DNA of 64,000 bases from Cerrena zonata (lineage: Eukaryota; Basidiomycota; Agaricomycetes; Polyporales; Cerrenaceae): positions 310,001-374,000 of the forward strand of contig JASBNA010000017.1 in NCBI GenBank assembly GCA_038087015.1, given 5' to 3'. The translations under genes were made by a program, and so were the position numbers. The notes beneath the pieces were generated by a model. That model had not been told where the DNA came from. It was given only the letters and a program-made list of their open reading frames with translations, and ran no database searches. Positions 49,479 through 59,600 of this stretch are shown here, one piece after another (position 1 is the first letter of the stretch; the number at the start of each line of letters is the position of its first letter).

Positions 49479-51526
49479 AATGAGGTAGGTATGCAGAAGG
49501 ACAGCATTAAAGGTTGATTGATGTATGATAGAGATACACTTCTTCGCCCGATTGGAATACAACGATTGGCCCCAATGGAACACAAGAGAGAATTACTTCC
49601 CAGTTGAAGAAGAAAGGACACTTACCGCCACCATCAAATCGTACAATACGAATACTGTTGACGTCTGGCGGCCGAATAGCGGAAATGAAGTTGTACTGAT
49701 ACAGTAATCAGCATTCGATGTGTTGGGCAGATGCAAGTCGTTTGTAGATCAGACCGCAACAGCGGGCCCCACAAGACAATCCGGATAACGATGTGAATCG
49801 GCAGAGCGCACAAATAATAAAGTTCTTGTCAAAAAAGCACATCAGCGTCGAGCGGCAGAAAGAGGAGTAGGAGGCGGGCTCACGGCAAAACCTTGACCAA
49901 CCAAGGTTTGTGAATGATGGCTGTATGATGGCTCGGAGGTATTGCTGTTCACTTGGGGATCAGGATTCTTTCTTGCAATCACGCAAACAAAAGCATCTGT
50001 ACCTATCAGATAGGATAACAAGTAATGATACTGGGACTTCACAAGATTTGACAACTCGATTTTTCTGCCATGTTGAGAGAGACGTCCGTCCGGTTCAATC
50101 AGGAACAAATGCAAGGTTGCTCCGACATGGACCTGACACGAGACACAGGGGCACTGGCCCAACTCTCTGCAGAGGAAAACGAATCTGTCAGCTCTTTGTA
50201 CACAGGATGGAACACATGGGCGAACATCGCAACATACGGCAGTAGTAATGGCGGCGTTCCTGTTGTCTTGTTCAGCCGTTTGGCTCATGCCGGCCTGAAA
50301 GATGTCCGCTCAACCCTATACAATCGAGCGTGACGCCATGGCCGATGCATATGGCCAGGTTCATCCATTCATGGAGTCAAAATGCAACCGATCTTCCAGA
50401 CCCACTCGATGAACGTCTGCCTCGCAAAAACCTCTGTACGACCGACGGCCTACTCCCGGAAGGCATGGAAGTCTCCACAGTTTGACGACGAAACTCAATG
50501 TAGGAGGATCCATTTCGGACGGAAAGTCGAAGCCGACCGTCCGTAACCTTGTCACTGCAAGCTGATAAGAACTGATACAAACAGAACCTTTTGCGACATA
50601 CTTTTATTTATGTCTCAAAACGGTTGACGCTTGGCCTGTCAACTGCCTCGTTTTATGACTCGTGAACCACCTGAACACCCGTTGCATTTATCAATAAGAC
50701 CATATTGGCACATCGGTGTGCATTGACAGAGTCCTATCATTCGTCATCGAAACAGCGAGTTGCCGACATACCTCCGTCTTCCCCCATCCAACGTTCATCG
50801 ACATATCATCGCAAACCGTACATTGGTCCCTTGTCTGTTCTTACTTTCCCCGTTGAGCAGATAGAGTGCGAGAAGGAAGGTGAGTTGCTTCTCGAACGGT
50901 GGGAATCGTCAGGATCAGAAACCACTATTGGCCTCGCGTCCGACTCCCGGACCGAGTTACGACATACAACACCCTCCATACGAGCAGAGGGCCAAGGTCC
51001 ATCGTAGCTGCCTACAACGACGACGACACATTTCGAACAACACTGATAAACAAGTCACAGTCTGCCTAAGACTAGAACGACACCGGAAGACGTCAAATTG
51101 TAACTACACGAAAGAAAACATTAGGGAATACAATACATAAATGGTAATTGCAGTTGGATGCAAGGGGTGCGTGACGGTGAGGATCATCCGTGGATATGTG
51201 GTAGGTACAGATGGATGGACGTATGCAGTTGATGCAGCAAATGACGTGGAGAAGGTAAAGCTAAGCAATGCGAAGAAAGATATGGATGAGGGTACGTATG
51301 CAAGAGTTTTTCGAGGAATACAGAGTAACTGATTAGTTTATAGCACAGGTAATAAATGGGGAGGCTTTAAGTATTGAGTGGAAGAACACTCAATCGGGGG
51401 TTGAACCCGGTGGGTGGTGCTTGGAAAAAATAGAGCAACCCGACCGTGGGTGTTGAGACGCGGGGGTCATTTTCAACGTAAACTGAGAGGTGAGTACTCT
51501 ATAGAGGAATCAATGCTTGAGAGTCG
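49479..51526. other. Intergenic region between the MITE and the MTHFR gene
   Basis: Open frames on both strands (for example 49842-50288 minus, 50070-50333 plus, 50705-51007 plus) overlap each other and have no recognisable domain. The minus frame ends in a Ser/Pro-rich tail that could be the end of a gene, but I found no convincing upstream exons. The last few hundred bases are the probable 3' UTR of the MTHFR gene and contain a perfect hairpin at 51373-51394. Confidence 0.4.
51373..51394. other. Perfect 8-bp hairpin, probably in the MTHFR 3' region
   Basis: ATTGAGTG, a 6-nt loop GAAGAA, then CACTCAAT. It lies about 130 bp past the MTHFR stop codon on its sense strand and could be a 3' UTR stem-loop. 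A near-palindromic GGGTTGAACCC follows at 51401-51411. Confidence 0.5.
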
Positions 51527-53730
51527 TTAGTGAGCAATGCCATTAGCGGCATTGCCGTTGGGAACATCGCCGTTCGTCAAGATCTTCCCTTTTGATGCGG
51601 CAAACTCTGCGCCGGCCTTGTGGAACGGCTCGAAGATGGCGGAGGGACGCTTGTAGTCGTTATGAACTACGTTCACAAGGAGAGAGGTGTCCATGAGGTT
51701 AGTGATAAACTTGTGAGTTGGAGATCCAGGCTCATAGTACTGCGCCCATTGGTTTCCGAGTTCGTAAGCTTCATCCTTCCATGCCATGAAGCTGATAGCT
51801 TCGACAATGGTAGGTTGAATGATCTCCTTTCCGGGGAAGACACCCCATGTAACAGCGGTTGGTCCGTCAGAGTGAGTGTTGGTGCGCAGGTCACCACGTT
51901 TGTTAATCACGTAGTAAGTAATGTTGGGGTCACGTTCCAAATGTGGGAGCAAGAAGCCGAGAAGTTCTGGTGAGACAAAGAATTCTAGGTAAGCCTACAC
52001 AAGCCAAAACAATCAGTCATCGCGACCTTATGACCGATATCAAAGGGGTGATCTGACCTTTTGGTAAACATAGCCATTGGAGGGACCCCACCCGTGAACA
52101 CGGTCATCACTCCTGACACCATCAACAGCGGGTTGTGAGTTAATGGTCAAGAACCCTAATTCGTTGAGTTTAGCAAGGGGCTCGGAGATGACTTTCATTT
52201 CTCCAGTCGGGGGGTCATCCGACCAGGGAAGAGCTGCAAGTTCGCCTCGGCAGAATTTGCTGAACATGACAGATAGATCTTCCACCGCAGTTGGATGATT
52301 CCATAGTTGAAGAGCTTGCTCTTTCTGGAAGACGTAAGGTAGTAAGCATGACATATATACTTTCACGGGTGGCAAATACACTGACCGTCTGCTTGATCCA
52401 GATTCCGTAGCCGTCAAGCTCACCATAGGCGGGAGAACGAGAGTCACCAAATCGACCGTTGGGGTACTCATCCCAATTCTCAGTACGCGAGAGGTATGAC
52501 TTGGTACGGTTTGCCCAGAAAATAGGACGAATGGTCTCCGTGCGACGATTGGGTGTAAGAGACTGAACGATAGGAAAAGCGATTAGGATCCCGTCGCTCA
52601 TTTTCACGTGAATACAGGGAACTACGACATACCTGTCTCCAAGGCAGAGGCTTGACGACTTCAACTCTTGGTACGAGGTTCAGCTCTTCCAGAAGCAATC
52701 GGCTGGCCTTCTCTAAGTTCATGGTATAGAAGTGCAAACCCTTGATACCAATATCGGCATCGAGAATTCGCCTACACATCTCGGCGACAAGTTTAACACC
52801 GATCTCCCTAACTTTCTCATCGTTATTTTTATGGGGTTCAAGTGCGTCCAAGAAAGACTGAGGAATCTGCGTCTTTGCCAGAGCGGTAGCCTTCTGGAAA
52901 CCGTTCCATGTCTGGATAGGGGCTATACCCGGGACAATGGGAACAGTGATACCAGCAGCACGGACGGTCTTTACCCAGTCCAAGAAGACTTCGACATCGT
53001 AGAACATTTGGGTGAAAATGAAGTTTGCGCCAGCGTCGATCTTCTCTTTGAGCCACTGAATCTCCTGTGCGAGCTCATCCGGAGGAAGAAGTTGCTGCTG
53101 AGGGAACCCTGCAACCGCAATGTCGAAGTAGTCGCCGTAGATGTTCCTGATGTGCTTTACCAGATCGATACCGTGAATAAAACCACCTTCCACTGCTTCC
53201 CATTCTTCCTTTCCTTGCGGAGGGTCACCACGAAGAGCGAGAACGTTTCGACATCCATGTTCTTTGGCCTCCTACAAGTATGACGCAGCGAGCTAAATCA
53301 TTTTAAGCGGTCAACCAATGTACCGAGTCACACACCTTCAGAGCAATATCGACTTTCTCCTTGGGCATGTTCGTACATGTCAAATGCATGCAGGTTTCAA
53401 TACCGATCAAGCTCTGACACGTTTTGACCATCTCCGATGTTAGATCAGAGGTACGACCACCCGCATTCCTACAGAAAATGAATTTGAGAACGATGTCAAG
53501 GAATTGGATTGCGTACCATGTGATGTCGATGAATTCGGGTCCCAGAGCACGCATGCGCTCAATACGATCGAGCAAGTTTTGTAGACCCTACATCACAAGG
53601 TTTATATTAGCTTTTCGACATATAGGTGAATGCCACCTCATACCTGAGCCGTCCGTGGTGGGAAGTACTCGAAGGACCACCATACTCGATCCTCCTTGGC
53701 AGCCTGTTCGATCTTCTTGCTTATTTTCAT
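51527..53730 (-). CDS. MET13: Methylenetetrahydrofolate reductase (MTHFR)
   Basis: Reduces 5,10-methylene-THF to 5-methyl-THF, the methyl donor for methionine synthesis, in the cytosol. Seven exons on the minus strand (53730-53644, 53587-53517, 53468-53336, 53271-52633, 52562-52386, 52324-52058, 51994-51527) keep phase and give 613 residues. The N-terminal half is the FAD-binding TIM barrel: WSFEYFPPRT with the conserved Glu21, DITWNAGGRTSDLT, ETCMHLTCTNMP, LALRGDPPQG (RGDPP at 111-115), AGANFIFTQMFYD. The C-terminal half is the eukaryotic regulatory domain (WDEYPNGRFGD, AVTWGVFPGKEI, HNDYK). The residue pattern is closer to yeast Met13 than to Met12, so the symbol is by similarity. The tail after FEPFHKAG is short and Asn-rich. 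It is divergent from PUS1. Confidence 0.96.
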
Positions 53731-54391
53731 GATTTACAGTAATGTGTGGAGATCGTAAATGTCCGAAGGGTATCTATTAGGTACGAAGACTCTTCTCTAG
53801 CAAAGTATAGTGGAAAGAAGATCAAGGAGAGCACTGCTCGAGAAGGAGGGAGTGGTACGATAAGATGAGGGGAGGAAGCAAAAAGAGCCCGATCGCTTTC
53901 TTGAGCCTTTCGTGCACCAGATATATTCACCACCGCATGTCCGCCTCGTGACTCCGCCTACCATCCTCCTTTCCCAAACACCTCCACTATATTGCCCCAT
54001 TTACGCTCTTGTTACTCAGCGATATGCCCTGTGTACATACGGGATTATGTACTCATCTACAGAGAGTCGTGTGCACCATGCCTTGCTCAATTATGTCTTA
54101 AGCGGATCGGGCAATGCATAGCTCCTAAATGACAAGTTTCGGGACCGTACTCGTCGTACACCTAGCCGTTCACTGCACCGTGTAATTAGTGTATATTCAA
54201 GTTTGGTATTTTAAGAGGAATGTCTATTTGCGTATGACGTGTGTCAACATGTTGAGTTTTGCATACAAGCAGAAAACTGCCGTAGCGTACGATCAATCAC
54301 TTTACCACTTACAACATGTACACGTCTTTTCATTGCTCTCACCGCTGTGAAGCCTGGCTCTCATCGGTTCCAATAGAGGTTGGACCTTTGC
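53731..54391. promoter_or_regulatory. Divergent promoter region of MTHFR and PUS1
   Basis: About 660 bp between two start codons pointing apart. Pyrimidine-rich plus-strand patches lie near 53,940-54,000. No coding exon is supported. Confidence 0.4.
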
Positions 54392-56639
54392 ATGTACCGT
54401 CATCTTCTTCGAGGACACGGAATTCATAACCCACTCGTTCTTCTCACCCGTCACCGAACCACTGGTCGGCTTGCACTTTCATCATATGGAATCTTAACTA
54501 GCACAATTCCTAGTCGACACATCACAATGGATATTGACCAAGTATCACAAGGAATGAAACGGACTATCGATGACGTAGCGGGGCAAGATGAGTCGAAAAA
54601 GATGAAACTGGGTGAAACTTCAGAAGATGATGCCCATGCTGCAACTATGGTGGAAAAAGAAGTGTCGGGAGCAGAAGACGTTGCAGGACAGAACCCATCT
54701 ACTCAGCCCGACGCCGGACCTTCAAAATCTTCAGGTACCAAGCAGCAACCCAAAAGCAAGAAACAGAAAAAGTTCGAAAAGCGAGCCGATCGAAAAGAAA
54801 GGCGACGTGCCACCTTGCGTCCGGATGGCGAAGAACGTGCAGAAAGCTCTGGTCCTAGGTTACCTAAGAGACAATGTGCTCTTTTGGTCGGGTATTCAGG
54901 AGCAGGCTATAATGGCATGCAGATGTACGTAAATTATGAACTACACCTTTTCTCGAGGTCGAACGTTCAGGTATATCTTAACCCTATTCGCAGACAATAC
55001 ACCGCTAATGTGAAGACAATTGAAGGAACCCTGTTTAATGCACTTGTGAAGGCAGGAGCGGTATCACAGGATAATTCTGATGATCCCGTGAAGGTATGTT
55101 TCAGTTCCGTTGTGACGTCTTTGTCGGTTGGCTCAGGGTTTGGTTCTGATGAGGTCAACCTCGGACGTGCTGCTCGTACAGATGCCGGTGTGCACGCGGC
55201 GGGAAACCTCATTTCCATGAAACTTATCACAGAAGTACCGGGCGTACCAGATCTTGTTGCTCGAATTAACGAGGAATTACCTCCTGAGATCAGGCTCTGG
55301 AGTTTCGTACGTATCTTATCATTTGTCACCCTTTTCTCAGCTTACGCTATTACAGTTGCGTGTGCAAAATTCGTTCAATGCTCGCGGGCAAGTGCACTGT
55401 ATTTCCTTTGTAGAGAAAATTCTGACTTTTTATCACAGGCTTTGTGACAGCCGAAAATATACCTACTTCTTCCCCTCGTACCTCCTCATTCCTCCCAAAC
55501 CTGAGAGCGGCCTTCATAAGACGTTCCTTAGCAAAGCTCCCGAAGGGTATACAATTGAGGTTCATCCGTTCTGGAAAGATACATCCCCAGACTCAAGTCC
55601 TAGCGATGACATGCGTCGTAAACGTGAATGGCGGGTGGGCAAGGAGACACTTGAGCAATTGCGTGAAATCGCTCAGAGGTTTATTGGTTCACATAATTTC
55701 CACAATTATACTGTTGGAGCGTCGTACCAAGATGCTAGCAGTCGACGGGTGATGAAAGAGATAGAGGTAGGATTTTGTGAACGCTGAGCTCTCCCAATAT
55801 CTGCTCATTTTCTGTGATTAGATTACCGATCCTATGGTTTACGGCGACACTGAATGGATAGCTGTCCTCTTGCATGGGCAAAGTTTCATGTTCCATCAGG
55901 TGCGCACAGAATAATTACTTATTCCAATTGTACTTATTGATCTCGATCTAGATTGTATGTTCAAATCTGCCCCTTAAGAATTATCATGTAGTAACTTGGT
56001 CTTCAGAGAAAAATGATCGCTGCATTAATTCTCATTGCCCGTACAGGAACACCACCAGAAGTCATGACAGAGGTAAGATTACTGCGTAGACATCGAAAAC
56101 CACACTGGTCTAAAATCCCTCTTTGTACAGCTTTACAGCAACCGTACTCTCTTCGTTCCTCGTATGCCCGCACTCGGACTACTCCTCGAATATCCTCTAT
56201 TCGGCAGCTACAACAAGAAAACCGAATCCCTTCGAGACGGCAGGACGCCTGAACACCCAGAATACAGGCCACCTATCGATTTTGAAATCCACCGAGCGGA
56301 TATCGACAAGTTCAAACAGGATTTCATTTATTCCGGGATGCGAAACGTAGAAGATCGTGAAGGAGTGTACGTCTCAACCTCTCAGCCCTCACCCCAATCT
56401 AGAAGGAGTAACTCATTCATTATATTGTATTGAAATACAGGTTCGACGCATGGGTTAGAACTGTCGACGCTTACTCCGGTGGGGATCTGCTCTGGCTAAA
56501 CCCAACAGGCTCGATTCCAGAGGAAGCCATTATTCATCTAGGTACTAAGAGGCCCCAACCGTTTAGAGAACGTAAACGTTTTGATGCAACTTCGTTCCCT
56601 GAGACTGGAGGAGAGAAGATGGCAGGATGTTGCGGATGA
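54392..56639 (+). CDS. PUS1: tRNA pseudouridine synthase 1 (TruA family)
   Basis: Isomerises uridines to pseudouridine in tRNAs and other RNAs. Exons: 54392-54924, 54994-55093, 55154-55306, 55356-55387, 55439-55766, 55822-55899, 55952-55954, 56007-56072, 56131-56366, 56441-56639; phase holds throughout. Family motifs: [31 protein letters not shown] with the catalytic Asp (176 from the inner start, 221 from the outer); [26 protein letters not shown]; and [18 protein letters not shown], whose Ile comes from a 3-nt exon. There are two in-frame starts. ATG 54392 adds 45 residues rich in Arg and Ser/Thr with no acidic residue, resembling a mitochondrial presequence. ATG 54527 (MDIDQVSQ) gives a 530-residue form with a Lys-rich nuclear-type region. 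The final frame stops at 56639, but a one-base shift would add an acidic tail to 56706. Confidence 0.95.
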
Positions 56640-56842
56640 AGGACGATGCCGAGGCTGACGATGAAGTGAAGCTCAACAAGGCCGAGATGGCAGAACTCGA
56701 GGGGTAGCTGCCTATTTACTCGTGGGATACGTGAATCGAAAAATACAATTCCTTCCATTTCCTTTGTCCGACGATATATGTAATACAATTTAGGGAAGTC
56801 AGAACACTTGGTGATTCTTTCGTGAGTCATTTCGCATCTTTC
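56640..56842. other. Convergent 3' spacer, with a probable displaced PUS1 C-terminus
   Basis: Bases 56640-56706 read, in the frame one base off PUS1, as an acidic/lysine-rich tail ([20 protein letters not shown]) ending at TAG 56704-56706; this looks like the true PUS1 end. The remainder is the 3' region shared with the SAF1 gene. Confidence 0.5.
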
Positions 56843-59061
56843 CTATCGGGGACTAGCCCTTCTCCAAACACCTCCCCCACCTCGACCCCTAAATCCCGCT
56901 CTCCCAGCAAACCCTACACGGAAAGGTAACTGCCCGTGCCGACTACCAAGATCGTCGTAAGTTGCAGGTTGGGTTGTCTCCGTCGGGAATGATCCAGGCA
57001 TTTGTTCCTCCAGCTCTCGTTCATGTTCCTCAGCGTCGGGCTACACAAGCAAGATATTATTAGACTGTATTCCTGGCGCAACAAAAAGCAGCTATAAAAA
57101 CCAACCTCTAAATCGATGACAAGTGCACCGGTATGCCATCCCGCGGCCGAGGCAGCAAAACAGAATGTCTCCCTCCCTTCTTCAATATTCACCTCCGTCG
57201 GGACATTTACTCTCGATGGAGTTCCCCCAAAGCCTCTGTCGACCACCGAGAGCCTAACTTCCTCCGTTGCATATCCACCTGGCTGACCAGCAGGGATCTT
57301 AGTTGGGTCACCCAATCCCAATGCGCCCTTACTAAACTCTCCCCACGTGAAGAGTTTTCCGTCCGAGGTAAGAGCACCGAAGTGGTAATCACCCAAGACG
57401 ACAGAGATGACCGAGCGGAATTGGAGAGTGGGATGAATAGTAGGTTTGAGAGTATCTGCTGGAGAGATGATGGGGTCGTCGGTGTCCATGTGGCCCATGA
57501 GGACGACAGATTTGGAGCCTGTGGAGTAGGCGATAAAGGTCCGGAAGTGAGCAGAAATCTGTTGTAGTTGGTCAGTATGATAGAGGATAAGTTGCATAGA
57601 GTATAACGTACGTGGGTAATGTGCATGCTTTCCGGGGGATCAAGGTGGGCCTCAGAACTACTCTCATCCTTGAGGAAAGGTGCACATTCTTTGACTTTAG
57701 CCAACTCGCTGAAATAAGGAAGCTACAAATTTATGTCAGAGAATGTGCATCTGAGAGAAAACAAATAACCTACATATTCCCAGCGACCATTCTTATATTG
57801 CTCTTCGTCATACAGCTTTGTATAACGCAACACGTGCCCTTTGTTCGTCAATCCAATCACGAAGTTGTCCATAGCAGTGATCTTGACCAGTTTCGTTTCC
57901 TTCTGTTTTTCTTCATGTGACAAACCCGTGTCAGAAAGCTGCGGCAAGTCGTGAACAGGAACAGGAGGCAATCGAACGGGATCTGTCTCAAGATCCCAAA
58001 CATGACAGTTGATGTACTTGGCACTATGTTTTCCATGATTTCTGAATTCGGTTTCCAATTTTCCATGCGAGTCAGGATCACTTTCATCTAGTAGAGTATT
58101 CTTGTCTTGAACTTGTGAGCGAATGACAGGTCCTCTAGGCCACCATACGAGGACGTCCCGGGATTCGGTCAACACTGAAGTGAAACCCCATCCACATTCG
58201 ACTTGAAGAGGAGTGGTATCGGGAGACGACTTGTCTAGAAGAGATGATACTAGACGAAATGGTCTTCCCCAAGAAACGAAGTTCCAGACGTCGCCGGTAG
58301 CGTCGAGAGCCGCAGAATGAAGACGACCACAACTATGCAGATCGATGAGTTGATTCTGGAAGGCGAGGGAAAAACGTAGCCGTACCTCAGAGAGCGGATT
58401 GGTTCGGGTAGGGCTAATCTGGTCGGTTCAAGGGCTATTTTTGACGGCTCCGAGAATGTATCCTTCCCCAATGCATAACTCGTACCATCCAGGACACCTA
58501 TTATAATACTTCAGCAGAGAGAATTAGAATCGATCGACTGGTATCGTACCCCAGACGTAGACGTCCCCCTTGGAATCAATGGCATGGAACGACCTGAGAG
58601 TATCTTAGTGCATTTTATAATCGAAGCAGCTATTAGTTCTTACATTCCCCCTGCTACTAAACTCACGATCCTTACACCCGGGATCTTGAGGTGGGTAGGG
58701 GCATGGACACCATTACGGAGGGTTTCTGTGAGGAGCCGAAGTCCCAATCTTCCATGGGAAGCCTCACTGGAAACAAAGTCAAGTTGAGTTCTTCTCAAGA
58801 GTAAATGATGACTTACCCCCAGACGTAAACTTTCGGATTGGCAAGGCGTTTGTAGATAAACTTCCAACCTGTTGTCCTAGCGGTATCCGAGCTGGGGAAG
58901 TTGTAATCTTCTTGGATTTTCCTATGCCAAAACGGCTCGTCGGAAGTAAGGAGATAAAAGAACCGATTAGTGCATCCGAGCCGTAGCAAGCTAGATACAG
59001 GTAGTAAAGGTAGTAAAACGTCGATGAAGACCTCGACGGGAACGTCTGTTATCCGAGGCAT
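56843..59061 (-). CDS. SAF1: SCF-associated F-box protein with RCC1 repeats (SAF1-like)
   Basis: Substrate adaptor of an SCF ubiquitin ligase by homology to yeast Saf1. Eight exons on the minus strand (59061-58817, 58766-58644, 58593-58550, 58497-58386, 58332-57774, 57722-57612, 57558-57106, 57040-56843) keep phase and give 614 residues. An N-terminal F-box (VPVEVFIDVLLPLLPVSSLL, then LLTSDEPFWHRKI) is followed by RCC1-type propeller blades with repeated VYVWG, SCGRLHSAALDATGDVW, GDYHFGALTSDGKLFTWGEF and GALGLGD. The final exon adds an acidic stretch (PDAEEHERELEEQ) and a Gly/Arg-rich end (GFRGRGGGGVWRR) before TAG 56843-56845. The F-box recruits Skp1 and the propeller binds substrate; the substrate here is unknown (adenine deaminase in yeast). 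Confidence 0.93.
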
Positions 59062-59600
59062 AGTTGATAAGGGATGAGTGTAAGGATCCTAAGGTTCTTC
59101 AACAATGGGATAAATGTCTGCGACAAGATGCGATTTTCTTTGATACTTCAAGTTAGAAACGGCTATAAGTTAGTACAAGTACAGGCTGCGGGATAGGATT
59201 CATGGCGTCATCATAATTGGAGACTGCTATACGGCTATGTCACCTGCCACAGTCACTGCCACTGTAGTATGGGCGAGATTATGTCACATTTCAAATGTGA
59301 AGGGGCTTCAAGAAGTCTCCAAAGCCTCAGATCGAAGACGTTGAGGTTTCACAAATCACTCAGGAATCGATATTTTTTCCCTTGAGTGCAACTCTTGTCT
59401 AGTGACGAGAGACTGGAGGCCGGGTTCGAGTCAAGCCGTCTGCCACCCCGTATGGAAAAACTTGATTAATCACTGCACTAGTTTACGCCATGTACACCTC
59501 TTACAGAGAAAATAATATATTATGTATTTGGGCCTCATACGAAATTGCAAAAAATGAGCATATTTTAGCAGATGAGTAGGCTCAGGCTATAGACACTACG
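59062..59600. other. Intergenic region upstream of SAF1
   Basis: Promoter of the SAF1 gene plus the 3' flank of the glutaminase-like gene. A GGGTTCGAGTC sequence near 59,425 resembles a tRNA T-loop, but its stem does not pair. Nothing coding is supported. Confidence 0.45.

Noticed and set aside
49842..50288. Minus-strand frame of 148 codons with a Ser/Pro-rich end
   Set aside because: It could be the last exon of a lost or unrecognised membrane protein, but no upstream exon could be joined convincingly and plus-strand frames overlap it.
51395..51470. tRNA-like B-box on the minus strand downstream of MTHFR
   Set aside because: The T-arm pairs at four of five positions, but no matching 5' acceptor strand or D-arm is present.
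59395..59460. tRNA-like T-loop (GGGTTCGAGTC)
   Set aside because: The T-stem does not pair and no acceptor or anticodon arm can be built around it.
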